64,000 nucleotides of DNA from Micromonospora fulviviridis (GTDB taxonomy: Bacteria > Actinomycetota > Actinomycetes > Mycobacteriales > Micromonosporaceae). The stretch spans positions 310,001 to 374,000 of the forward strand of contig NZ_BMRA01000002.1 in the NCBI RefSeq assembly GCF_014648395.1, given 5' to 3'. Below are positions 7,534-15,896 of the stretch, one piece after another. The first letter of the stretch is position 1, and each line of letters begins with the position of its first letter. The translations under genes and the position numbers were made by a program. The notes under the pieces were generated by a model. It saw only the letters and a program-made list of their open reading frames with translations. It had not been told where the DNA came from and searched no databases.

Positions 7534-8715
7534 TCAGTGCACGGTGACCGTGGCGCCCGGCACCAGGCCGCGCAGCTCCTCGGGGATCTCGGCGCCCATC
7601 TCGTCGGCGATCCGGAGCGCCTCCTCGATCAGCGTCTCCACGATCTGGCCCTCGGGCACGGTCTTGACGACCTGGCCCTTGACGAAGATCTGGCCCTTGC
7701 CGTTGCCGGAGGCGACGCCGAGGTCGGCCTCGCGGGCCTCGCCCGGGCCGTTCACCACGCAGCCCATGACGGCCACGCGCAGCGGCACCGGCAGCCCTTC
7801 CAGGCCGGCGGTGACCTCCTCGGCCAGCTTGTAGACGTCGACCTGGGCGCGGCCGCACGACGGGCAGGAGACGATCTCCAGGCCCCGCTCGCGCAGGCCC
7901 AGCGACTCCAGGATCGCGGCGCCGACCTTGATCTCCTCGACCGGCGGGGCGGAGAGCGAGACCCGGATCGTGTCGCCGATCCCCTCGGCCAGCAGCGCGC
8001 CGAACGCCACCGCGGACTTGATGGTGCCCTGGAAGGCCGGGCCGGCCTCGGTCACGCCCAGGTGCAGCGGGTAGTCGCACTTCTCGGCGAGCTGCCGGTA
8101 GGCCCGGATCATCACGACCGGGTCGTTGTGCTTGACCGAGATCTTGATGTCCCGGAAGCCGTGCTCCTCGAAGAGCGAGCACTCCCAGAGCGCCGACTCG
8201 ACCAGCGCCTCGGCGGTGGCCTTGCCGTACTTGGCCAGCAGGCGCTTGTCGAGCGAGCCGGCGTTCACGCCGATCCGGATCGGCACGCCCGCGTCGCCGG
8301 CCGCCTTCGCGATCTCCTTGACCTTGTCGTCGAACTGCCGGATGTTCCCCGGGTTCACCCGGACCGCGGCGCAGCCGGCGTCGATCGCCGCGAAGACGTA
8401 CTTCGGCTGAAAGTGGATGTCGGCGATCACCGGGATCTGCGACTTCTTGGCGATCGCGGGCAGCGCCTCGACGTCGTCCTGGGAGGGCACGGCCACCCGG
8501 ACGATCTGACAGCCGGAGGCGGTCAGCTCGGCGATCTGCTGGAGGGTGGCGTTCACATCGGCGGTCAGGGTGGTGGTCATGGACTGCACCGAGACCGGCG
8601 CGCCCCCACCGACCGGCACCGAACCGACCATGATCTGGCGGCTGGCCCGGCGCGGGGCGAGCGGCGGCGGCGGTACGGGGGGCATACCGAGACTGACAGC
8701 GGTCACTTCAGGCAC
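7534..8715 (-). CDS. ispG: 4-hydroxy-3-methylbut-2-enyl diphosphate synthase (flavodoxin)
   Basis: 393 aa, seventh step of the MEP isoprenoid pathway: reduces MEcPP to HMBPP using a [4Fe-4S] cluster. Family marks: [20 protein letters not shown] at the N-terminus, VIADIHF and VRVNPGNI in the TIM barrel, and the cluster ligands in IVSCPSCGR and [12 protein letters not shown] (three Cys plus the Glu). Length is typical. The GTG at 8715 directly abuts the rseP stop; GTG 8706 is an alternative with better spacing from AAGGTGAG. Forms the conserved dxr-rseP-ispG operon, which couples two MEP enzymes to a site-2 protease. Confidence 0.96.
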   Translation of the reverse strand: MPEVTAVSLGMPPVPPPPLAPRRASRQIMVGSVPVGGGAPVSVQSMTTTLTADVNATLQQIAELTASGCQIVRVAVPSQDDVEALPAIAKKSQIPVIADIHFQPKYVFAAIDAGCAAVRVNPGNIRQFDDKVKEIAKAAGDAGVPIRIGVNAGSLDKRLLAKYGKATAEALVESALWECSLFEEHGFRDIKISVKHNDPVVMIRAYRQLAEKCDYPLHLGVTEAGPAFQGTIKSAVAFGALLAEGIGDTIRVSLSAPPVEEIKVGAAILESLGLRERGLEIVSCPSCGRAQVDVYKLAEEVTAGLEGLPVPLRVAVMGCVVNGPGEAREADLGVASGNGKGQIFVKGQVVKTVPEGQIVETLIEEALRIADEMGAEIPEELRGLVPGATVTVH

Positions 8716-9963
8716 TCACCTTGAGAAGAGCGTGATCGGGTTGACGACGTCCGCGGTGACGGTCAGCAGCGTGAAGGCGCCACCGATGAGGATCACCGCG
8801 TACGTGAGGGGCATGAGCTTCAGGTAGTCGACGCGGCCGGGGTCGGCCCGGCCGATGCGGGCGTAGAGCCAGGAGCGGGCCCGCTCGAACCAGGCGATGG
8901 CGATGTGGCCGCCGTCCAGCGGGAGCAGCGGCAGCAGGTTGAACACGCCGATGAAGAAGTTCAGCGAGACGAAAAGCATGAAGAACACCAGCCAGGCGTT
9001 GTTCTCCACGGCCTCGCCGCCGAGCCGGCTGGCGCCGACCACGCTGATCGGGGTGTCGACGTCCCGCTCTCCGCCGGTGACGGCGTTCCAGAGGGCGGGG
9101 ACCTTCTGCGGGATCCGCTGCATGGCGTGCAGGGTCTGCACCGCCATGTTCCCGGTGAAGTCGGCGGTGGCGCCCAACGCCGCGACCGGACCGTACTCGA
9201 CCCGGGTGGGGGTGGTCGGCTGGAGCGCGACGCCGAGCGCGGAGACCGCCGACGTGGCGCCCTTGGGGTCGCCCAGCGGCGGGCGCTGCACGGCGGCCAG
9301 GTCGACGGTGGCGGTGCCCGGCTTGCCGTCGCGGACGTACTCGACGGTGGCCGCGCCGGGCTTGGTGCCGCGGACCACGTCCAGCATGTCGCCCCAGGTG
9401 GAGACCGGCCGGCCGTTCACCGAGGTGATCCGGTCGCCGTCCTGGAGCTGGGCCTTCGCGGCCGGGCTGGCCGGGTCGCCGGCCTGGCAGGCCCGGGCGG
9501 CGTTCTCCACGACCACGCACGGGGCCAGGGCGATCACGGCCGGCTCGGCCTTGAAGCCGTCCTCCGTGTTCGGGAACTCCGGGTTGGGCAGGCCGGCGGA
9601 GACCGCGAGGATCCAGAGGGTCACCAGGGCCAGGGCGAAGTGGGTGATCGAGCCCGCGGACATCACGATCGTCCGCTTCCACACCGGGTAGCGCCACATG
9701 ACGCGCTTCTCGTCCCCGGGTTCGACGTCGTCGTCCTGCGGGGTCATCCCGACGATCTTGCAGAAACCGCCGAGCGGGATGCCCTTGACGCCGTACTCGG
9801 TCTCGCCCCGCTTGAACGACCAGAGCGTCGGCCCGAAGCCGACGAAGTAGCGGGTGACCTTCATCCCGAACGCCTTGGCGGTGAGCATGTGCCCCGCCTC
9901 GTGCAGGCTCACCGAGATGAGAATCGCCAGGGCAAACAGCGCCACCCCGAGCAGGTAACTCAT
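8716..9963 (-). CDS. rseP: Site-2 intramembrane metalloprotease (RseP/Rip1 type)
   Basis: 415 aa membrane zinc protease that cleaves transmembrane anti-sigma factors. Zinc motif HEAGH at residues 21-25 in the first helix; PDZ domain at about 160-250 (QLQDGDRITSVNGRPVSTWG); second metal motif in LLPLDGGHIAIAWFE near 350 (LDG); further helices to the C-terminus. Starts at ATG 9963, overlapping the dxr stop by one base (TGATG). In Mycobacterium tuberculosis the orthologue Rip1 occupies the same dxr-rip1-ispG position. Substrates here cannot be read from the sequence. Confidence 0.94.
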   Translation of the reverse strand: MSYLLGVALFALAILISVSLHEAGHMLTAKAFGMKVTRYFVGFGPTLWSFKRGETEYGVKGIPLGGFCKIVGMTPQDDDVEPGDEKRVMWRYPVWKRTIVMSAGSITHFALALVTLWILAVSAGLPNPEFPNTEDGFKAEPAVIALAPCVVVENAARACQAGDPASPAAKAQLQDGDRITSVNGRPVSTWGDMLDVVRGTKPGAATVEYVRDGKPGTATVDLAAVQRPPLGDPKGATSAVSALGVALQPTTPTRVEYGPVAALGATADFTGNMAVQTLHAMQRIPQKVPALWNAVTGGERDVDTPISVVGASRLGGEAVENNAWLVFFMLFVSLNFFIGVFNLLPLLPLDGGHIAIAWFERARSWLYARIGRADPGRVDYLKLMPLTYAVILIGGAFTLLTVTADVVNPITLFSR

Positions 9964-11174
9964 CAGGCTCCTTCCACCGACCCGACGATGATCTCCTGGG
10001 CGTGCGCCCGTGCCCACGATTCCGCGGCGAGCACGTCCTCGACGGTACCCGGTTCGTCGAAGTCGGGAGCGTCCTCCAGCACGCGCTGGAGGGTGTCGAC
10101 GATGCCGAGGAAGGGCAGCCGGCCGGCCACGAAGGCCGCCACGCACTCCTCGTTCGCCGCGTTGTAGATCGCCGGCCGGCAGCGCCCGGCCTCGCCGGCC
10201 GCCTTGGCCAGCGCGACGGCCGGGAACGCGGCGTCGTCGAGCGGGAAGAACTCCCAGGTGTGGGCTGCCGTCCAGTCGACCGCGGCGGCGGCCCCGGGCA
10301 CCCGGTCCGGCCAGCCGAGGCCGAGGGCGATGGGCAGCCGCATGTCCGGCGGGCTGGCCTGGGCGAGGGTGGAGCCGTCGGTGAACTCGACCATCGAGTG
10401 GATCACCGACTGCGGGTGGACCATCACCTCGATGTCGGCGTAGGGCACGTCGAACAGCTCGTGCGCCTCGATCACCTCCAGCGCCTTGTTGACCATGGTG
10501 GCGGAGTTGATCGTCACCACCGGCCCCATGTTCCACGTCGGGTGGGCCAGCGCCTGCTCCGGCGTGACCTCGGTCAACTCGTCGCGCCGCCGGCCCCGGA
10601 ACGGGCCGCCGCTGGCGGTCACCACGAGCCGGCGCACCTCGCCCCGGGTGCCTCCGCGCAGGCACTGCGCCAGCGCCGAGTGCTCGCTGTCGACCGGAAC
10701 GATCTGCCCCGGCCGCGTCACCGCGGCCCGGACCAGCGGGCCGCCGGCCACGAGGGACTCCTTGTTGGCCAGGGCGAGGGTACGCCCGGCGCGCAGCGCC
10801 GCGAGGGTCGGCGCGAGCCCGAGCGAGCCGACCACCCCGTTGAGCACCACGTCGCACGGCCACCCGGCCAGCTCGGTCATCGCGTCCGGCCCGGCCACGA
10901 TCTTGGGCAGCTTGAAGTCGCCGGTGGCCCAGCCGCGCCGGCTCGCCTCGGCGTAGAACGCGAGCTGAAGATCCTGGGCGGCGGACGCCCTGGCCACCCC
11001 GACCGCCTCCACGCCCAGCTCCAGCGCCTGCGCGGCGAGCAGTTCCACGTTGCCGCCGCCCGCCCCGAGGGCCACCACCCGGAACCGGTCCGGGTTGCGC
11101 CGGACGATGTCGATGGCCTGGGTGCCGACCGAGCCGGTCGAGCCGAGCAGAACGAGGGCGCGGGGAGACGTCAC
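9963..11174 (-). CDS. dxr: 1-deoxy-D-xylulose-5-phosphate reductoisomerase
   Basis: 403 aa cytoplasmic enzyme converting DXP to MEP with NADPH and a divalent metal, the first committed step of the MEP pathway and target of fosmidomycin. NADPH loop [12 protein letters not shown] at about 9-20; [16 protein letters not shown] (metal ligands), SGGPFR, HPTWNMG and [14 protein letters not shown] are all in order. Length is usual. First gene of the dxr-rseP-ispG operon; the start lies 306 bases from the next gene upstream, so its promoter should be in 11175-11407. Confidence 0.96.
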   Translation of the reverse strand: MTSPRALVLLGSTGSVGTQAIDIVRRNPDRFRVVALGAGGGNVELLAAQALELGVEAVGVARASAAQDLQLAFYAEASRRGWATGDFKLPKIVAGPDAMTELAGWPCDVVLNGVVGSLGLAPTLAALRAGRTLALANKESLVAGGPLVRAAVTRPGQIVPVDSEHSALAQCLRGGTRGEVRRLVVTASGGPFRGRRRDELTEVTPEQALAHPTWNMGPVVTINSATMVNKALEVIEAHELFDVPYADIEVMVHPQSVIHSMVEFTDGSTLAQASPPDMRLPIALGLGWPDRVPGAAAAVDWTAAHTWEFFPLDDAAFPAVALAKAAGEAGRCRPAIYNAANEECVAAFVAGRLPFLGIVDTLQRVLEDAPDFDEPGTVEDVLAAESWARAHAQEIIVGSVEGA

Positions 11175-11407
11175 CCGCCCATTCTTCCCCAGCCCTCCTG
11201 AACGCCCGCTGGGAGCCTCACTCCCCCGCTTCCGGCTCCCCCTCGGGCGCTTCCTCGTCCAGCAGGTCGGCCGGGTCGACGCTGAACTCGAACGGCTGCC
11301 GCATCACGAAGGTGGCGCCGGCCCGCGGATCAGGTTGATCTCGGGATAGACCCAGAGCCCGGACCGCCGGGCGGCACGGTGCAGCAGCACAGCCTGTCCG
11401 GTTCCGA
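11175..11407 (-). other. dxr upstream region with a doubtful small acidic ORF
   Basis: No firm gene. On the minus strand an ATG at 11304 opens a 28-codon frame ([20 protein letters not shown] then acidic residues) ending at 11218, but it lacks a ribosome binding site. It may be the tail of a decayed gene or a leader peptide. The dxr promoter must lie here, but I see no clear -10/-35 pair. Confidence 0.3.
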
Positions 11408-11462
11408 CGCGGATCTTGGAAACTTTCCGTTCGCAGCGAACGGTAAGTGTCCAAGATCCGCG
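11408..11462. repeat. 55-bp imperfect palindrome, dispersed-repeat candidate
   Basis: Two 27-base arms around one central base, with 25 of 27 positions pairing. Outer arms CGCGGATCTTGGA and TCCAAGATCCGCG match perfectly over 13 bp; the inner CCGTTCGC/GCGAACGG also pairs. It stands 19 bases beyond the stop of the minus-strand YcxB-like gene, so it may act as its terminator. The AT-richer composition relative to the surroundings and near-perfect symmetry suggest a REP-like element rather than a simple terminator. Confidence 0.8.
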
Positions 11463-11480
11463 AGCGAGGTCGGGGAACCG

Positions 11481-11954
11481 TCAAGCCAGCAGGCCTCGGG
11501 CCCCGAGGAGTGCGAACAACTCCTGCTGCTTCTCCGCCGGAAGGGCGACCGTCGGGATAAAGATCACCTGACCCCCGTCGAGCTTCACGAACAACTGCTC
11601 CCCGAACTGCTCGACCCGGGTCACCGCCGACCAGCGGACCAGGCCGTTTCCCACCTCGGTCTCGTACCGCAGGCCCTCCTCGGAGTGGGCCCAGCGGGTC
11701 GGCGCCGAGTGTCGGCGCCATGCCGCCTTCACCACCCGGTGCAGCGTCAGGGCCGGGGCGAAGAAAAAGAAGAGCACGGCGCTGCCGGCGAGGACAGGCA
11801 CGACGATCCGGGGCTCCGGGAGCAGGGCGACGACCGCCAGTCCACCCAGGGAGAGTCCCGTGCCGCGGTAGGGGATGAAGGCGTGGCGCAGGTGCCGGCG
11901 GTAGGCAGCGGTGAACCTGACCCGGTCCTGCACGGCCTCGAACTCGATCATCAC
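11481..11954 (-). CDS. YcxB-like small membrane protein
   Basis: 157 aa. N-terminal cytoplasmic segment, two adjacent hydrophobic helices (about 33-48, GLSLGGLAVVALLPE, and about 50-67, IVVPVLAGSAVLFFFFAP), then a soluble C-terminal domain (HSEEGLRYETEVGNGLVRWS, QLFVKLDGGQVIFIPTVALP) of the YcxB type. Function unknown. ATG 11954 and ATG 11951 are adjacent and indistinguishable as starts. Monocistronic; followed by the 11408-11462 palindrome. Confidence 0.75.
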   Translation of the reverse strand: MMIEFEAVQDRVRFTAAYRRHLRHAFIPYRGTGLSLGGLAVVALLPEPRIVVPVLAGSAVLFFFFAPALTLHRVVKAAWRRHSAPTRWAHSEEGLRYETEVGNGLVRWSAVTRVEQFGEQLFVKLDGGQVIFIPTVALPAEKQQELFALLGARGLLA

Positions 11955-12003
11955 GGCAGCGGACGATACGGCCGGCGCCCGCCGGGTGATCTCCGTCGAA
12001 CGG

Positions 12004-12546
12004 TTACTCCGGGCGGGCCAGGACGAAGGTTTCGAGTTCCGTGCCGCCGTACCAGTCGGTGCGGGTGCCGACGTGGGTCATGCCGAGGCGGCGGGCCACC
12101 GCCATCGACGGCTCGTTGCCCGCCATCACCACGGCGTGGACCTGCCGGGTGCCGGTGGCGAACTCGCGCTCCAGCACGGCCCGGGCCGCCTCGGTGGCGT
12201 AGCCGTGCCCCTGCGCGTCGGGGTGCAGGTGCCAGCCGACCTCGATGTCGTCGGTGGGCGTGACCCCGTCCCGGCCGGGCAGCGGCTTGAGCAGGACGCT
12301 GCCGACCGCCCGGCCGGCCTCGCGCGGCTCGATCGCCCAGAGGCCCCAGCGGCCGGCGTACGGCGCGTAGCGCTCGCGCCAGGAGTGCACCCGCTCGCGC
12401 GCCTCGGCCGGGTCGGTCATCCGCCCCGCGCCACCGCCCAGCCAGCGCATCACCTCGTCACGGGAGTAGATGTCGTAGATCCGGGCCAGGTCGTCCGGCG
12501 ACTCGGTCCAGTCCCGGACCACCAGCCGCTCCGTCGAGGTGATCAC
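12004..12546 (-). CDS. GNAT family N-acetyltransferase, RimJ/RimL-like
   Basis: 180 aa. Starts TSTERLVVRDWTESPDDLAR, the usual RimJ-like opening; acetyl-CoA loop HPDAQGHGYATEAARAVLE at about 109-127; then VMAGNEPSMAVARRLGMTHV, the canonical C-terminal motif of the family. Probable acetylation of a protein N-terminus or small amine; the acceptor is not predictable. Divergent from the YihY-like gene, with only 44 bases between them. Confidence 0.87.
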   Translation of the reverse strand: MITSTERLVVRDWTESPDDLARIYDIYSRDEVMRWLGGGAGRMTDPAEARERVHSWRERYAPYAGRWGLWAIEPREAGRAVGSVLLKPLPGRDGVTPTDDIEVGWHLHPDAQGHGYATEAARAVLEREFATGTRQVHAVVMAGNEPSMAVARRLGMTHVGTRTDWYGGTELETFVLARPE

Positions 12547-12590
12547 ACGTCGGATCGTAATGCGTGCCGACCCGCCGTACGGGGAACCGG

Positions 12591-13439
12591 ATGGCGATGG
12601 GTGAGCGGTGGCAGACGGCGAGACGGATCACCAGTGCGGCGTTCCGGCCGGTACGCGGGCGGGACCTCTCGCTGCACGCCGCCGCGATCACCTTCTACGG
12701 GGCGATCGCCGTGGTGCCGGTGGCGCTGCTGGCCATCTGGCTCACCGGGCTGGTGGCCGGGGACGACCGGGTGCGCCGGCTCACCGCGTACGCCATCAAC
12801 ACGCTCCCCACCGACATCGGCGCCGACCGCGCGGTGGCCGCGCTGGTGGAGGCCGGGTTGGGGCTTACCCCGCTGCTGGCGCTGGCCTCGCTGCTGCCGG
12901 CGTCGCTCTACGGCGAGGGGCTGCGCCGGGCGTTCGTCTCGGTCGCCGTCCCGCGCGGCCAGGCCGGGAACCTGGTCGGCTGGCGGGGCCGGCTGCTGCT
13001 GCTCCCGCTGCTCGCGCCGGCCCCGGCGCTGCTGCTGTCGGTCCTGTTGGCGCTGCCGCTCACCACCCATCTGGTCAGGCAGGGTGGCTGGCTGGGCGCG
13101 CTCGGTGTGGTGCTCTCCTTCCTGGCCACCTGGCTGGTGCTCACCCCGGTGCTGATGTGGGTGTTCCGGGTGGTCGGGCCGGCCGCCCCGGACTGGTTCG
13201 CCACGCTGGCCCTGGGCTCGTTCACCGCGGCGAACCTCTCCGGTTTCCTGCACGGCTTCGTGCTGTTCTGCTCGCTGCCGCTGGACCTGGGGGCGCCGTT
13301 CGGCGGGTTCGACGAGATCGGTGGCGGGGTCGCGGTGCTGCTCTGGCTCTACCTGTTCCACGTGATCGTGCTGGCCGGTTACTCGGCCACCCTGGTGTTC
13401 TCCCGCTGGCGTGCCGGCCGCGCCGCCGCCGGCGTCTGA
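12591..13439 (+). CDS. YihY/BrkB-like inner membrane protein
   Basis: 282 aa integral membrane protein with about six helices. Family features: RPVRGRDLSLHAAAITFYGA near the N-terminus, followed by VVPVALLAIWL, and VLTPVLMWVFRVVGP and FLHGFVLFCSLPLDLGAPFG later. BrkB was once called RNase BN in error; no catalytic role should be assigned. ATG 12591 has GGGGA upstream; ATG 12597 and GTG 12564 are alternatives. Function unknown. Confidence 0.82.
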   Translation: MAMGERWQTARRITSAAFRPVRGRDLSLHAAAITFYGAIAVVPVALLAIWLTGLVAGDDRVRRLTAYAINTLPTDIGADRAVAALVEAGLGLTPLLALASLLPASLYGEGLRRAFVSVAVPRGQAGNLVGWRGRLLLLPLLAPAPALLLSVLLALPLTTHLVRQGGWLGALGVVLSFLATWLVLTPVLMWVFRVVGPAAPDWFATLALGSFTAANLSGFLHGFVLFCSLPLDLGAPFGGFDEIGGGVAVLLWLYLFHVIVLAGYSATLVFSRWRAGRAAAGV

Positions 13440-13553
13440 CCGCCCGGAGTCGATCTCCGGTGACTCGGCGGCGGGGCCGGACCACCCTCGCTGCGGCTCG
13501 GCTCCGGCCGACCCCTCCCCGGACGGGGCCCCGCGCCACTAGGCTGCCCGGGC

Positions 13554-15155
13554 ATGAGCGAAGCGAGTGAGCTGCCGTCCCGCGCCGACGTCGTCGTGGT
13601 CGGCTCCGGGCACAACGGCCTGGTCTCGGCGATCCTGCTGGCCCGCGCCGGCCTCGACGTGCTGGTGCTGGAGGCGGCCGAGGTGATCGGCGGGGCGACC
13701 CGCACGGAGAACCCGTTCCCGAAGGTGCCCGGGCTGCGGCACTCCACCGGGTCGTACCTGCTCGGGCTGATGCCGCCGGAACTGCTCTCCACCCTCGACG
13801 TGACGATCCCGGTGCTGCGCCGCGACCCGCACTACTTCCTGCCCACCCCGGGCGGGCTCGGCTCGCCGTACCTGCTGTTCGGCAGCGACACGGCGGCGAC
13901 CCGGCGGCAGCTCACCGAGATGTTCTCGGCGGCCGACGTGGCCGCCGACGACGCCCTCCAGGCCGAGCTGGCCCAGCTCCGGGAGGACCTGGCGCCGGCC
14001 TGGCTGGCCGAGCCGCTGCCGGTGGCGGAGACCGCCGAGCGGTACGTCCGGCCCGCCCTCCGGCAGGCCTTCGTCGACCTCGTGCAGGGCTCGGTCGCCG
14101 ACTACCTGGCCCGCTTCGATTTCCGCTCCGAGCTGCTGGTCAGCATGTACGCGGTCACCGACGGCCTGTCCGGGCTGAACGCCGGCCCGGACGACCCGGG
14201 CACCGGGCACAACTTCCTGGTCCACAACATGTGTCGCCTGCCCGGCTCGGGGGGCACCTGGATGATCGCCCAGGGCGGGATGGGCACGGTCTCCCGTACC
14301 TTCGCCGACGCGGCCCGCGCGGCCGGCGCCCGCATCCTGACCGGTACGCCGGTCACCGCGGTCACCGTCGACGGCGGCGCGGCCTCCGGGGTGGTGCTGG
14401 CCGACGGGCGGGAGGTCGCCGCCTCCGTGGTGCTCGGGGCCTGTGACCCGTACCGGCTGATGGACCTGTTGCCCGGCGGCGCGCTCCCGGCGGAGCTGGG
14501 CGCGCGGATGGCGGCGGTCCGCCGGCCCGGCACCACGCTCAAGCTCAACCTGGCGCTCACCGGCCTGCCCCGCTTCTCCTGCCTGCCGGAGGACGCGGCA
14601 AGTCCGTTCGGCTCCACCATCCACCTGCTCCCCGGCTCGGCCTCGCTGGTCGGCGCCGGCGGCGAGCCGCCGATGGCCGCGCTGCGCGCCATGTGGGCGG
14701 ACGTGCAGGCCGGGCGGCTGCCCGAGGAGCCGACGATCGAGTGGTACCTGCACACCACCGTCGACCCGTCGCTCTCCGACGGCGCCGGGCACCACTCGTC
14801 GGCGCTCTTCGTCCAGTCGGTTCCCTACGAGCTGGCCGGCACCACCTGGGACGCGGCGCTGCCCGGCTACGTCGACCGCCTGATCGACATCTGCGAGCGG
14901 TACGCCCCGGGCACCCGCGACCTCATCGCCGACGCGGTGCCGCTGCCGCCGCCGGGCATCGAGGCGCACTTCGGCATCACCGGCGGGCACATCCACCACG
15001 TCGACAACACCGTCTCGTTCACCGACCGGATGCCCTACGCCACCGGGATCGACGGCGTCTACGCGGGCAGCGCCGGCTGCCACCCGGCCGGCAGCGTGAT
15101 CGGCGCGGCCGGGCACAACGCCGCCCGGCGGATCCTCAGCGACCTCGGTCGCTGA
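13554..15155 (+). CDS. NAD(P)/FAD-dependent oxidoreductase, phytoene-desaturase-like
   Basis: 533 aa flavoprotein. FAD-binding VVVVGSGHNGLVSAILLARAG at about residues 13-33 (GxGxxG), then VLVLEAAEVIGGATRT, characteristic of the CrtI/amine-oxidase superfamily. C-terminal GVYAGSAGCHPAGSVIGAAG (about 501-520) is the FAD-closing motif of CrtI-like proteins. No carotenoid genes accompany it, so substrate is unknown; bacterial relatives resemble PYROXD2. The first codons coincide with GAGCGAAGCGAGTGAGC, a recurring short sequence. The 3' end overlaps the convergent TMEM175-like gene by 20 bases. Confidence 0.85.
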   Translation: MSEASELPSRADVVVVGSGHNGLVSAILLARAGLDVLVLEAAEVIGGATRTENPFPKVPGLRHSTGSYLLGLMPPELLSTLDVTIPVLRRDPHYFLPTPGGLGSPYLLFGSDTAATRRQLTEMFSAADVAADDALQAELAQLREDLAPAWLAEPLPVAETAERYVRPALRQAFVDLVQGSVADYLARFDFRSELLVSMYAVTDGLSGLNAGPDDPGTGHNFLVHNMCRLPGSGGTWMIAQGGMGTVSRTFADAARAAGARILTGTPVTAVTVDGGAASGVVLADGREVAASVVLGACDPYRLMDLLPGGALPAELGARMAAVRRPGTTLKLNLALTGLPRFSCLPEDAASPFGSTIHLLPGSASLVGAGGEPPMAALRAMWADVQAGRLPEEPTIEWYLHTTVDPSLSDGAGHHSSALFVQSVPYELAGTTWDAALPGYVDRLIDICERYAPGTRDLIADAVPLPPPGIEAHFGITGGHIHHVDNTVSFTDRMPYATGIDGVYAGSAGCHPAGSVIGAAGHNAARRILSDLGR

Positions 15156-15840
15156 CCTCGCCGCCGGCCTCGGCGGAGCGGGGCAGGTCGCCGGGGCGGC
15201 GGACGAGGGAGAGGCCGACGAGCAGCAGCAGGTAGAGGAGCAGGCTGACGATCGGGTCGACGAAGACGAAGGCGAAGGCGACGGTGTAGAGCAGCGGGCG
15301 CACCACCAGCCGCCGCGAGACCGCCCGCGCCAGCTGCGGGTCCAGGTCAGGGTGGAGCAGCCGGTGCCGGCGGGCCCACCACCAGCTCAGGTTGAAGAAG
15401 AGTGACTCGCCGAGCACGGTGCCGAGGTACAGGGCGGCCGTCAGCCGCTGCTCGGTCTCGCTGCCGCGCAGGTTGTCCGACAGCAGGTCGGCGGTGAACG
15501 GGATCGCCGCCACGAAGAGCAGCACGAGCAGGTTGAACATGAGCAGCACCTGGTCGACGCGGACCACGTACCGCCACATGTTGTGATGGCCGAGCCAGAT
15601 CTGGCCGGCGATCCCGAAGGTGATCACGTACGCCAGGTAGGTCGGCCAGGCCTGGACGAGGGCGTCGGGGAGCTGCCGCCCGGGATCCCGGGCCGGCCCG
15701 TTCTGGAGCAGTTCGACGGCCATCACCGTCAGCACGACCGCGAAGACGCCGTCGCTGAACGTCTCCACCCGGGAGGCGTCCCGGGTCATCTCCCGGTCAC
15801 GCCCGAACCGGTAGCCGCCCCTGCCCGCGCCGTCCGCCAC
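15136..15840 (-). CDS. TMEM175/DUF1211 family membrane protein, putative potassium channel
   Basis: 234 aa, about six hydrophobic segments. The diagnostic motif FSDGVFAVVLTVMAVEL lies at about residues 28-44, with R-x3-F in RVETFSDG. Prokaryotic TMEM175 proteins form potassium-permeable channels as tetramers, with one six-helix repeat per chain as here. Preceded by an Arg/Gly-rich cytoplasmic leader; GTG/ATG choice may shorten it to MTRDASRVETFSD. Converges with the oxidoreductase gene. Confidence 0.85.
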   Translation of the reverse strand: MADGAGRGGYRFGRDREMTRDASRVETFSDGVFAVVLTVMAVELLQNGPARDPGRQLPDALVQAWPTYLAYVITFGIAGQIWLGHHNMWRYVVRVDQVLLMFNLLVLLFVAAIPFTADLLSDNLRGSETEQRLTAALYLGTVLGESLFFNLSWWWARRHRLLHPDLDPQLARAVSRRLVVRPLLYTVAFAFVFVDPIVSLLLYLLLLVGLSLVRRPGDLPRSAEAGGEVSDRGR

Positions 15841-15896
15841 GCCGCCCCCTTCCCGACCTGATGGTCACCCGCCGGGGGCGGCGCGCGGGGGGAAAC

